The notes under the pieces are model-generated. The model worked only from the letters and a program-made list of their open reading frames with translations. It was not told the origin of the DNA and did not search any database. The position numbers were made by a program, and so were the translations under genes. This document shows positions 53,611 to 61,067 of a DNA stretch of 61,067 bases, one piece after another. The stretch comes from Armatimonadota bacterium (GTDB lineage Bacteria; Armatimonadota; JADLDR01). Location: NCBI GenBank assembly GCA_020846535.1, contig JADLDR010000137.1, positions 1 to 61,067 of the forward strand. The letters are read 5' to 3'. Position 1 is the first letter of the stretch. Each line of letters starts with the position of its first letter.

Positions 53611-55668
53611 ATGAAGCGTGAACCACACAGCAGGGAAGACGATGCCTCTTCTTCGGGCCGGGCAGCCGGGGAAGAGGCGATCTCCGAGGCAAGGGAAAAA
53701 GGGCGGATCCGGGGGCAGCAGAGGCCGCGCTTCCGGGCGGTGGCGCTGGGGCTGGCCCTGATTCCGCTCCTGTGTGGGTGGAGCCTCGACACGGAGATCA
53801 TCGTGGGCGGTACGGAGATGATCGAATCCTCCTTCATGCCCGTGACGGCCTTCGCGCTCCTGGTCCTCACCCTGGTCAACGACCTTTTGCGGAGGCGCAG
53901 GCCGGAACTGGCCCTCACCCGGGCGGAGGTGCTGCTCGTTTTTACGATGCTGACGGCCTCGGTAGGGGTGGCCGGGCTGGGGCAGATCCAGTTCCTGAAC
54001 CAGGCCCTCGGCGGATTTATGTATTTCGCTTCTGCGGAGAACAACTGGAGCGCCCTCCACCCCTGGATTCCCCGCTGGTGGGTCCCCGACCCGGGGGCGC
54101 TGCGCGATTATTACCTGGGCGACAGCACTCTTTTTACCCGCGCCCACATCATGGGCTGGGCGCGTCCCGTCCTGGTCTGGACCGGGTTCATCGTCTGGAT
54201 GGCGGCCACTTTCCTCTGCCTGAACACCCTTCTTCGCCGCCACTGGGTGGAGCAGGAACGGCTCTCCTTCCCGCTGGCGCAGCTTCCTCTGGAACTGACG
54301 CGGGAGGGGGCCGCCGGGTCGCTTCTGCGCCATCCGCTTTTCTGGACGGCGTTTATGCTGGCCTTCTCGTTTCGCAGCATCGCGGGCATCCAGGTGCTGA
54401 TCCCGAGCTTTCCCTCCCTTCTGGGGTTCGAGTCCGGGAAGGGCCAACTTCTTAATGTCGGGCAATACCTGGTAGCGCATCCCTGGAACGCGGTGGGCTA
54501 TCTGGTGCTGTCCCTTCACCCGATGATCCTGGGAATCACCTATTTTCTGCCCCTGGAGATCGCCTTCAGCGCCTGGTTCTTCTACCTCACCGTGAAGGCG
54601 GAGAATGTGGCTGCCGCCGCCATGGGGCTGCGCTCGGAGGGGGCCAGCCAGTCGGCCCGGCTTGTCCCATATACGGCGGAGCAAGGGGCCGGAGCCTTCC
54701 TCGCCATCGCGCTCCTCACCCTCTGGAGCGCCCGGCATCACCTGCGGCGGGTGGCCCGCAAGGCCTTCCGGGGCGACCCCGGCGTCTCCGATAAGGACGA
54801 GCCGCTTTCCTACCGGGCCGCTCTCTTCGGGCTGCTGGCGGGACTGGCGGGGCTGCTGGCCTTTACGGGCCGGGCCGGGCTGCCGTGGCCTCTGGCCCTC
54901 GGTTTTTTTATCCTCTACTTTCTCTTCATCCTGACCATCACGCGCCTGCGGGCCGAGGCCGGGCAGATGCTGGCCTACGGCCCGGAAATGTCTCCCCAGA
55001 CGATCATGACCCGGGTGGCCGGAACCCGCTACTGGAGCGCGGGCGACCTGGTTCCTCTTTCATACCTGACCTGGTTCGACAGCGATTTCCGCACGGTCGC
55101 CATGCCGCAGCAGGCGGAGGCCCTGAAGATGGGCGGGGAAGCCGGCATCCCCCCGCGCTGGCATTCCGCCTGTATGCTCCTGGCTATCGGCGCAGCGGCG
55201 TTTGTCTCGTTCATACTGGTGCTGACGATCTACTACCACCACGGGGCCGTCACTCCTCGCGGCGACAATCCCTGGCGGCTCTACAACGGCACCATGCCTT
55301 TTTACCGCCTCCAGGACTGGGTGAACAACCCGACCGGCTTCGATGCCGCGCGCTTCCCGTGGATAGGCATCGGGGCGGCTGTCACCGCTTTTCTGGTCAA
55401 GTGCCGCGCCCTGTTCGTCTGGTGGCCCTTCCACCCGGCGGGCTTCGCCCTGGCTCATGCGGGCTGGACGCTCCCCTGGGTCTGGTTCCCCATGTTCCTA
55501 TCCTGGGCGGCGAAGTCCGCCGTCCTGCGCTATGGTGGGATGCGGGGTTACCGGCGCTGCATCCCCTTCTTCCTGGGCCTGATCTTCGGCGATATCGCCG
55601 TCTCCTGCCTCTGGTCTCTGCTGGGGATCGTTCTCGATATGCCCATGTATATGTTCTTCCCGGGTTAG
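53611..55668 (+). CDS. DUF6785-like multi-pass membrane protein
   Basis: 685 residues from ATG 53611. About 40 hydrophilic residues are followed by 12 or more transmembrane segments. The loop TRLRAEAGQMLAYGPEMSPQ before a later helix and the overall layout resemble DUF6784/6785 proteins, which are distantly related to oligopeptide transporters. It lies next to an M55 D-aminopeptidase gene, so peptide import is a possible role (inference). No ribosome site of high quality precedes the ATG; the frame continues upstream into repeat sequence. Confidence 0.8.
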   Translation: MKREPHSREDDASSSGRAAGEEAISEAREKGRIRGQQRPRFRAVALGLALIPLLCGWSLDTEIIVGGTEMIESSFMPVTAFALLVLTLVNDLLRRRRPELALTRAEVLLVFTMLTASVGVAGLGQIQFLNQALGGFMYFASAENNWSALHPWIPRWWVPDPGALRDYYLGDSTLFTRAHIMGWARPVLVWTGFIVWMAATFLCLNTLLRRHWVEQERLSFPLAQLPLELTREGAAGSLLRHPLFWTAFMLAFSFRSIAGIQVLIPSFPSLLGFESGKGQLLNVGQYLVAHPWNAVGYLVLSLHPMILGITYFLPLEIAFSAWFFYLTVKAENVAAAAMGLRSEGASQSARLVPYTAEQGAGAFLAIALLTLWSARHHLRRVARKAFRGDPGVSDKDEPLSYRAALFGLLAGLAGLLAFTGRAGLPWPLALGFFILYFLFILTITRLRAEAGQMLAYGPEMSPQTIMTRVAGTRYWSAGDLVPLSYLTWFDSDFRTVAMPQQAEALKMGGEAGIPPRWHSACMLLAIGAAAFVSFILVLTIYYHHGAVTPRGDNPWRLYNGTMPFYRLQDWVNNPTGFDAARFPWIGIGAAVTAFLVKCRALFVWWPFHPAGFALAHAGWTLPWVWFPMFLSWAAKSAVLRYGGMRGYRRCIPFFLGLIFGDIAVSCLWSLLGIVLDMPMYMFFPG

Positions 55669-55720
55669 AGAGGGACAAGCGCCCCTCGCCCGGCCATTCC
55701 TATCGAGTGAGGTATCATCC

Positions 55721-57097
55721 ATGTTCTCCGATGTCAGATTCTGGCTCGTTCTTTTGCTGGCGCTCTGCGCCGCCGGGGCGGCTCCGAGGCGGGACCCGCT
55801 GGCCCGGTCCATCCAGTTGGATCCGGGATTCGCTTATTATACCGACCGGAGCCAGGGAAGCATCGCCTCCGAGGTGAAGGTCAACGGCTACCGGGCCGTC
55901 CGGCTGGTCGTCACCCGCGACAGCGCCGCCGATCCCGAACTGGTGAAGGCATTCCAGGAGGCGGGGCTGGCCGTCTGGTATATGACCTTCGGCAACGGGG
56001 TCTATTCGCGGGCGGATCTGCCCGAAGGGTGGGAAAGCTGGAAAATGAAGCTCAAGGGTGGCGAAAGCGGGGCTGTCGGCTACCAGTATCTCTGCCCGAA
56101 CCATCCAGGCTACCGGAAGTGGAAAAAGGAACAGTCGGTCAAGACCCTCGGACGCATCGGGGCCGACGGGTTCGAGATGGCGGAACCCTTCTTTCCCGTT
56201 TTCGGGGGGCCGGACAAGGAGCTTTACGGCTGCCTCTGCGACCATTGCCGGGCCGCCTTCCTGGCTCGCTACCCCGAAGAGCGGGGCATCCCCGATTTCT
56301 ACGACCCCAAAAGCCCGAACCACTACACCGCCAACCGGAAGCGGTACGAGAAATGGGTCGAGTTCCGGGTGCAGAGCGTGATCGATTTCCATGAGGAGAT
56401 CGTCAACAGCCCGGGCGGAGTGCGCGAGCGGCACCCGAAAGCGAAGGTGGCGGTCTGGGGCATCGCGGACGCTATCCCGGACGCGGTGGCGAAAATCCGC
56501 GAGTGGGAGGGCATCGACGCGGGCCGACTGGCCGCCCGGGTCGGGCCGGACCTGGTGGTGATCCAGACCGACTGGCCCGACTGGTCGAACCCGTCCCTTC
56601 CCGCCGACTATCCGCTTCAGTACAGGACGTTTGTGGAGTCTGTCCGCAGCGCCGGGTCGAAGGCTCCCATCGTCATGCAGGCCGACATCGGCTCCTGGGA
56701 GCAGTGCCGCCGGGGAGCCGATTGGATCCGAGCCTGTGAAACCGCCGCAAAGAAGGCCGGAATGATCGGCATCACCGCCTACGAGTACCATCTGGGCCTC
56801 GATATCTACGAGGCTCCGCCCCGATTGGCAGCCGCCGCCGGTTCGGGCGATACGGTCACTCTGACCTTCACCAAACGCCTGGACGCGCAAATCGCCGCCG
56901 ACCTGTCGCGCTATGAGGCGGATACGGGCAGAATCGTCAGAGCCGAACCCGACGGCAACCGGGTCGCCCTGACCGTGGAAGGCCATCCCTCGAAAATCAC
57001 CGCCCGCGATCTGGCCGACGACCCGGCCCGCCGTTTCTTCAAGAACCATCCGGCGGTGACCATGAAAAAGGCGGAAACGGTAAGGGTGAGGTGGTGA
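55721..57097 (+). CDS. Secreted hypothetical protein, TIM-barrel-like
   Basis: 458 residues with an N-terminal signal (FWLVLLLALCAAGAAP). Segments LCPNHPGYRKW and GCLCDHCRAAF, with three Cys clustered, and AVWGIADAIP, VIQTDW and IVMQADIGSWEQ are laid out like barrel strands of a glycosidase or related hydrolase. Family not recognised. It follows the membrane protein by about 50 bases. Confidence 0.72.
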   Translation: MFSDVRFWLVLLLALCAAGAAPRRDPLARSIQLDPGFAYYTDRSQGSIASEVKVNGYRAVRLVVTRDSAADPELVKAFQEAGLAVWYMTFGNGVYSRADLPEGWESWKMKLKGGESGAVGYQYLCPNHPGYRKWKKEQSVKTLGRIGADGFEMAEPFFPVFGGPDKELYGCLCDHCRAAFLARYPEERGIPDFYDPKSPNHYTANRKRYEKWVEFRVQSVIDFHEEIVNSPGGVRERHPKAKVAVWGIADAIPDAVAKIREWEGIDAGRLAARVGPDLVVIQTDWPDWSNPSLPADYPLQYRTFVESVRSAGSKAPIVMQADIGSWEQCRRGADWIRACETAAKKAGMIGITAYEYHLGLDIYEAPPRLAAAAGSGDTVTLTFTKRLDAQIAADLSRYEADTGRIVRAEPDGNRVALTVEGHPSKITARDLADDPARRFFKNHPAVTMKKAETVRVRW

Positions 57098-57103
57098 GAG
57101 CTG

Positions 57104-57148
57104 CCGGTCTTCCGCTGTAAGACCGGAGAAGGAATTCCCCGCTTTTTT
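57104..57148 (+). terminator. Possible transcription terminator
   Basis: Perfect 8-base stem CCGGTCTT / AAGACCGG with a 7-base loop lies 7 bases after the stop; a run of six T begins 16 bases later, farther than in a typical terminator. Confidence 0.4.
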
Positions 57149-57199
57149 GTGTATAGGTAAGAGAACGAACCGGATATCGCGCAGTTCATGGAGGCAAGC

Positions 57200-58411
57200 A
57201 TGAAACCGTTACGGCTGGCAGTGGTGGGAGTCGGGTCCGAGGAAGGGGCGCGGGCCAGACACTACCTGGCGACCATTAAGCGGATGGAAAACTACGACCT
57301 GTGCGCCCTCTGCGACCACAGCCCGGATGCCCTGAACGCGGCGGGCGACCGATTCGAGGTGAGGGCGCGTTACAGCGATTTCGAGCAAATGATCCGGGAG
57401 GAGAGACCGGAGGCCGTTTTCGTCCTGGTCCCCACGGACGGCCAGACCGCCTATGCCCTGACCGCGGCTCGCATGGGAACCCACCTCATTACCGAGATTC
57501 CCTATGCCCTCACCTTGAGGCTGGGGGACGGCATCGGGCAGGCGTGTCGGGAGCGCGGCCTGAAGTGGGAAATCGCGGAAAACGTGTGGCTCTGGCCCCG
57601 CGAGCGGCTGAAGCGCAAAATCGTGGAATCCGGGCTGCTGGGGGAAATCAACCACGCCCGGCTCTGGTATCCCTGCGGGGCCTATCACGGCTTCAACGCC
57701 ATCCGCATGATCCTGGGATGCGAGCCGAAACGCTGCCTGGGATACGCCCAGTCGCTGACCGTCCCGGCCTACACCAACTACGGCGGCCAGCCGGAGACGA
57801 CCAAATGGTGGGAAAGCGGTACCATCGAATTCGAGAACGGGGCGGTCTGCCTCTATGAACTGGCCCCCGCCCCGGGAGCCAAAGACCGCTACTGGGAGGT
57901 GGAAGGAACGGGCGGTTATCTGGCCGGTGGCGGCATCTTCGACGACGTTCTGGTACGTTATGAGAATGGCCGGCAGGTCACCTATCCCTTCATCGAAACC
58001 CATGAGGAGATTGGCGGGGAGTCCGTCCTGGCTTCCGTCAAGGTGGAAACCGACCCGCCCCAGGTCTGGGAGAATCCCTTCAAAAACGCGGGCGTGGCCC
58101 AGTTCGATGACATCGCCAAAGCGAGCATTCTCCAGAGCCTTTACCGAGCCGTCCGGGAGAATATCGAACCGGCCTACGGCCAGCCGAACGCCCGCCGCGA
58201 TATGGAACTGTGGATCGCCCTCCGCGAAAGCGCCCGGCCCGGCAATACTTGGACGGATCTCCCTCTGTCCGAAGAAACCGGCCTGGAGAGGCAATTCGAG
58301 TGCGAATACCGGCTCCGCTACGGGGGCGACCCGGTGGAGGACACTCGAAAGCTCCTCTCCGCCCGCTACAACCGCCTGAGCGCGATGTGGACGGCGGCCG
58401 GGTGGCTGTAG
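57200..58411 (+). CDS. Gfo/Idh/MocA-family oxidoreductase
   Basis: 403 residues from ATG 57200 with GGAGG 5 bases upstream; an ATG four codons earlier is less likely. NAD(P)-binding VVGVGSEEGARA (about 9-20) then AVFVLVPTDGQTA and HLITEIPYALTL, where the usual EKP is EIP. Substrate domain ends with LWIALRESARPGNTW. It is in a separate transcript unit from the 36-47 kb cluster. Confidence 0.9.
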   Translation: MKPLRLAVVGVGSEEGARARHYLATIKRMENYDLCALCDHSPDALNAAGDRFEVRARYSDFEQMIREERPEAVFVLVPTDGQTAYALTAARMGTHLITEIPYALTLRLGDGIGQACRERGLKWEIAENVWLWPRERLKRKIVESGLLGEINHARLWYPCGAYHGFNAIRMILGCEPKRCLGYAQSLTVPAYTNYGGQPETTKWWESGTIEFENGAVCLYELAPAPGAKDRYWEVEGTGGYLAGGGIFDDVLVRYENGRQVTYPFIETHEEIGGESVLASVKVETDPPQVWENPFKNAGVAQFDDIAKASILQSLYRAVRENIEPAYGQPNARRDMELWIALRESARPGNTWTDLPLSEETGLERQFECEYRLRYGGDPVEDTRKLLSARYNRLSAMWTAAGWL

Positions 58412-58451
58412 ATGGCTGTTTAAGCAACCGGCTTTTCGGCCCCTCGCCTTG

Positions 58452-59101
58452 CTAATGCAATATCACGGAGGTGTTTGTGCAATCGGCCCAAGCGTGGAGA
58501 CGAGGAGGGGCCAAGCGACTCCTCCAGCCTTCATCCCAGAACCCTCCCCCCAAGCCTGGAGGGATCTGGGCCAGGCGGATCAGACGGTCTCGCCTTTTTT
58601 GTAAGGCAGACTCAGGGGCCGGGCTGGTGATCCAGTGCTTGGCCCGCTTCCAGGAGACGCCCAGACGCTTAAACGCCTGCTGAATCGTTTCGCGACTGAC
58701 CGGCTGAGAGGTGATCTCCTGGGCCAAACCCATTCGCGCCGCCATTACCAGCGTCCAGGTGCTGGCCTGCTCATAGGCCGGGGGACTGAGGTCACAGGTC
58801 GCGCAACTGTGCCCGCTCGGACGCCTCCAGCAGCGGATGGAGGCGCTTGGCCCGGGGCGACGGTTCCCTAAGACAGGCCAGCCCGTCCCGCTCCAAGGCA
58901 GGTCCGGCAGTGCGGACCGTTTTACACACCGCACTGCCAGGCTTCAGCGACCTGGGAAGGCCGCTGCCCCTGGGCACTGGCCCGCAGGATTGGACCGCGC
59001 CGCACGGTGAAGGTGTCCCGCGCGCGGAATCCGGCTTCGGGCGCGGCCCGTTCTTCCGGGATGAACGGGGGAACATAAAGGGGTGGTTTCATGCTTCTCA
59101 T
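58452..59101 (-). pseudogene. Decayed IS630-type transposase
   Basis: Three pieces of one transposase lie in three frames. The first, from ATG 59101 or 59092, reads MKPPLYVPPFIPEERA and SAQGQRPSQVAEAWQCGV. The second reads CKTVRTAGPALERDGLACL (within 58792-58930). The third reads SRETIQQAFKRLGVSWKRAK (within 58452-58800) and stops soon after RDRLIRLAQIPPG and WSRLAPPRLHAWA, near the first catalytic Asp. The C-terminal DDE half is missing. At least two frameshifts; non-functional. Confidence 0.8.
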
Positions 59102-59154
59102 TATACCCCCTCTTGATCGATTGCACAAGTTCCCTTCTGCAATTGCACTAAGCA

Positions 59155-59320
59155 GCCCATCGGAGTCAGGGTGCACTTTCCCCCGGGACAAGGCCGTAGG
59201 GGCGAACCTGGTACTCGCCCTGCCCCCAGCGATCCTCGGAGGCCCGGGCGAACGCCGGGTTCGCCCCTACGGATCGGCCAAGATCGCTCCCAATCTTAAT
59301 CTTGTCTCCAACGCCCTGCC
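59155..59320. repeat. REPIN with conserved flanks, inverted relative to 7570-7740
   Basis: Core 59196-59270: GTAGGGGCGAACCTGGTACT and the inverse ending GTTCGCCCCTAC. Outside it the left flank GTCAGGGTGCACTTTCCCCC and the right flank GATCGGCCAAGATCG, AATCTTAATCTTG match the flanks of the 7.6 kb copy in opposite orientation. So the repeat unit is about 165 bases, longer than the hairpin pair. Confidence 0.75.
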
Positions 59321-59415
59321 CAGCAGCGCAGCCGCGTCCAGGAGAGAGGGGCAAGGGGTAAGGTGCTTTGCCCCAACCGATGATTTCGAAACACCCTGCC
59401 CTTAGAGGGATGGGC

Positions 59416-59445
59416 TTGACAGACGGGGAGGTCGTGTGGCAAAAT
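59416..59445 (+). promoter_or_regulatory. Possible promoter of the DegT aminotransferase gene
   Basis: TTGACA (59416-59421) is perfect; the best -10 is CAAAAT (59440-59445) after 18 bases, four of six. A leader of about 115 bases would follow, with no recognised riboswitch. Confidence 0.5.
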
Positions 59446-59568
59446 ATGACAGTGTTTCGGGTCAGGCAGAGACCGGCCGTTGAAGGCGACCAGATGCTTT
59501 TGTGATGTAAAACGAGGGTGAGGAATCGGGCCGTCTGCGTGACCGCACAGAAAAAGGAGGCATTAGGG

Positions 59569-60768
59569 ATGAATGTAAAAGAAAGAGAATCGCTCCTCAA
59601 GCAGGGCAGCTTGAAGGTCAAGTGGCCTGCTGAGCCGCTGCTCGGGGCGTATTACGGGGAAGAGGAAGTGGAAGTGGCGGTCAAGACGATCCGCGAATCT
59701 TTCGATCCGACGGTGGGCTTCGGCTTTATCTGCCCGGAAATCGAGGCGTTTGAGCGGGCTTTTGCCGATTACTGCGGTGTCAAAGACTGCGTTTCCATCA
59801 ACGGCGCAGGCAGCGGGCTGGATATGGTGATGATGTGCCTCGACCTGGAGCCAGGCGATGAGGTGATCTGTCCCTCCGTGAACTTCCGCGCCCAGCCGAT
59901 GTCCATCGTCGGCCAGGGCGGAACGTGGATCCCCTGCGAGATCGATCCGGTCACCTTGCAGGCCGACCCCAACGATATCGAAAAGCGGATCACCCCGCGC
60001 ACCCGGGCCATCTACCCGGTCCATATGAACGGCCTCTCCGCCCCGATGGACGATTATTACGAGATCGCCGAGCGCCACCCGCACCCGAAATACGGCCCCC
60101 TGAAAGTTATCGGCGATGCGGCACGCTCCTGCGGCGGCGGCTACAAGGGAACCAAGATCGGGAAAAAGGGCTGGATGACCGTTTTCAGCTTCCACACCCA
60201 GAAATTGATGACCACGCTCGGAGAGGGCGGGGCCATCACCACCGATGACGAAACCATCGTCCCGCGCCTGAAGGCCATCCGGCAGTTCGGGTGGGGCGCA
60301 GGCGGCTGGGGAACCAATTACAAGATGACCAAAGTGCAGGCCGCTGTCGGCCTGGTGCAGGTCAAAAAGCTGGACCAGATGATCGGAAGCCGCCGGAAGG
60401 TGGCCCAGGCCCGCAGCAAGATGCTGGAAGGCATCCCCGGCCTGACCCTTCCCTTCGAACCGGAGGGCTGCGTTCACACCTATTACCTCTATACCCTCCT
60501 GGTTCCCAAAGAGTGGGCCGGAGAGAAGCGGGACGAGTTCATGATGCGGCTGCGCGAGGAGTACGGCGTCGATTCCGTGGTCGCCAACCCGCCTGCCCAC
60601 ACCTCCATTCCCTTCCTGGCAGAGCATACCGGCAGGTCCAGCCTCCCCGTTTCCGAGGAGATCGCGGCCCGTCTCTTCTGCGTCCCGACCCATCCCTGCA
60701 TGAGCGAAGAGGACAACGCCTATATCTGCGCCGCCCTCTGGGATCTGGCCGAGAAGATGAAGGCATAA
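59569..60768 (+). CDS. DegT/DnrJ/EryC1/StrS aminotransferase
   Basis: 399 residues from ATG 59569 with AAAAGGAGG 8 bases upstream; the longer frame lacks support. PLP features: SINGAGSGLDM near 77-87 (the phosphate site), Asp183 in IGDAARS, and Schiff-base Lys212 in SFHTQKLMTTLGEGG. It transfers an amino group to a keto sugar, usually nucleotide-linked, for envelope glycans or secondary metabolites; with no nucleotide-sugar gene beside it, other keto sugars are possible. Confidence 0.93.
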   Translation: MNVKERESLLKQGSLKVKWPAEPLLGAYYGEEEVEVAVKTIRESFDPTVGFGFICPEIEAFERAFADYCGVKDCVSINGAGSGLDMVMMCLDLEPGDEVICPSVNFRAQPMSIVGQGGTWIPCEIDPVTLQADPNDIEKRITPRTRAIYPVHMNGLSAPMDDYYEIAERHPHPKYGPLKVIGDAARSCGGGYKGTKIGKKGWMTVFSFHTQKLMTTLGEGGAITTDDETIVPRLKAIRQFGWGAGGWGTNYKMTKVQAAVGLVQVKKLDQMIGSRRKVAQARSKMLEGIPGLTLPFEPEGCVHTYYLYTLLVPKEWAGEKRDEFMMRLREEYGVDSVVANPPAHTSIPFLAEHTGRSSLPVSEEIAARLFCVPTHPCMSEEDNAYICAALWDLAEKMKA

Positions 60769-60798
60769 GGGGTTTTGAAGGCAGGTTCGTAATTCATA

Positions 60799-61067
60799 AC
60801 CCAAGTTACCATCCATGAGCAAGTAAGCAGGATTGGCTTGTAGGGGCGCGATTTATCGCGCCCCATGGGTATCCCGATCAGGGTGACTGTCCCGCCGGGG
60901 CGGGGGGCGAGCCTTTGATAGATTGTTACCTAACCCCCCCGCCCCCTTCCCGAAACGGGCAGGGGGAGTGGATGGGGCGGTAAAGCGCCGCACTCTCTGT
61001 CCCCCTCTCCCAGGAGGGGCTCCGGCGCATCCCTTCGGTTTCGGGGAGAGGGGTTAGGGGAGAGCGG
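60799..61067. repeat. Composite REP element, cut by the window edge
   Basis: Begins with the terminal sequence ACCCAAGTTACC (60799), then GTAGGGGCGCGATTTATCGC (60840), GTCCCGCCGGGGCGGGG and CCCGAAACGGG palindromes and a GGGGAGAGGGG run, in the same order as in the complete copy at 25528-25911. The right half is outside the window. Confidence 0.75.

Overview
The window is high-GC chromosomal DNA from a free-living heterotrophic bacterium. It carries many plant-polysaccharide and sugar-acid genes, secreted enzymes, a minor-pilin set and sigma70-like promoters (TTGACA/TATAAT, 17-base spacers). The mix of many Gfo/Idh/MocA oxidoreductases, amidohydrolases, GH78 and GH51 enzymes, a DUF6785-type membrane protein and abundant palindromic intergenic repeats suggests Armatimonadota or a similar group. 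That placement is inference; no rRNA or ribosomal-protein gene is present to test it.

Layout. (1) 1-7.5 kb: a candidate DNA-modification/defence pair on the minus strand (PLD-SNF2 helicase followed by an Eco57I-type methylase cut by the window edge), a ParB-like protein with a Cys-rich C-terminus, and an alkyltransferase-like (ATL) protein. (2) 8.1-11.6 kb: mfd. (3) 11.8-25.4 kb: a mostly plus-strand catabolic region with FGGY kinase, secreted GH78 rhamnosidase, PhyH dioxygenase, amidohydrolase, GH51 arabinofuranosidase and enolase-superfamily dehydratase; then a URO-D-like protein and a CDGSH protein (minus), a glutamine amidotransferase and an FAD oxidoreductase. (4) 26.0-28.1 kb: SNF2 helicase plus a small coiled-coil protein. 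(5) 28.3-36.4 kb: dienelactone hydrolase, a minor-pilin operon, GT39 glycosyltransferase, PHP protein and a G5-3D cell-wall protein with its own promoter and terminator. (6) 36.6-47.7 kb: a minus-strand catabolic run of class III aminotransferase, sugar isomerase-like protein, class I aldolase, URO-D-like protein, Gfo/Idh, amidohydrolase, FGGY kinase, a broken second amidohydrolase and a second Gfo/Idh. (7) 47.9-49.9 kb: a D12-class adenine methylase and a SacI-family endonuclease, forming a type II restriction-modification system. (8) 50.3-60.8 kb: GNAT, secreted TIM-barrel-like protein, DppA-like M55 peptidase, multi-pass membrane protein, another secreted protein, a Gfo/Idh, a decayed IS630-type transposase and a DegT/StrS aminotransferase.

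Most intergenic gaps are filled by two repeat classes. One is REP/REPIN-like hairpins with GTAG...CTAC ends, several nested inside a larger element with terminal inverted repeats ACCCAAGTTGC. The other is a palindrome family built on TCATTGCGAGGAGCGAAGCGA and GGCAATCTC. The glycosidases probably release rhamnose and arabinose outside the cell, and the kinases, isomerase, aldolase and oxidoreductases process sugars inside; no classical ABC or MFS sugar transporter is visible. No CRISPR array, rRNA or tRNA was recognised.
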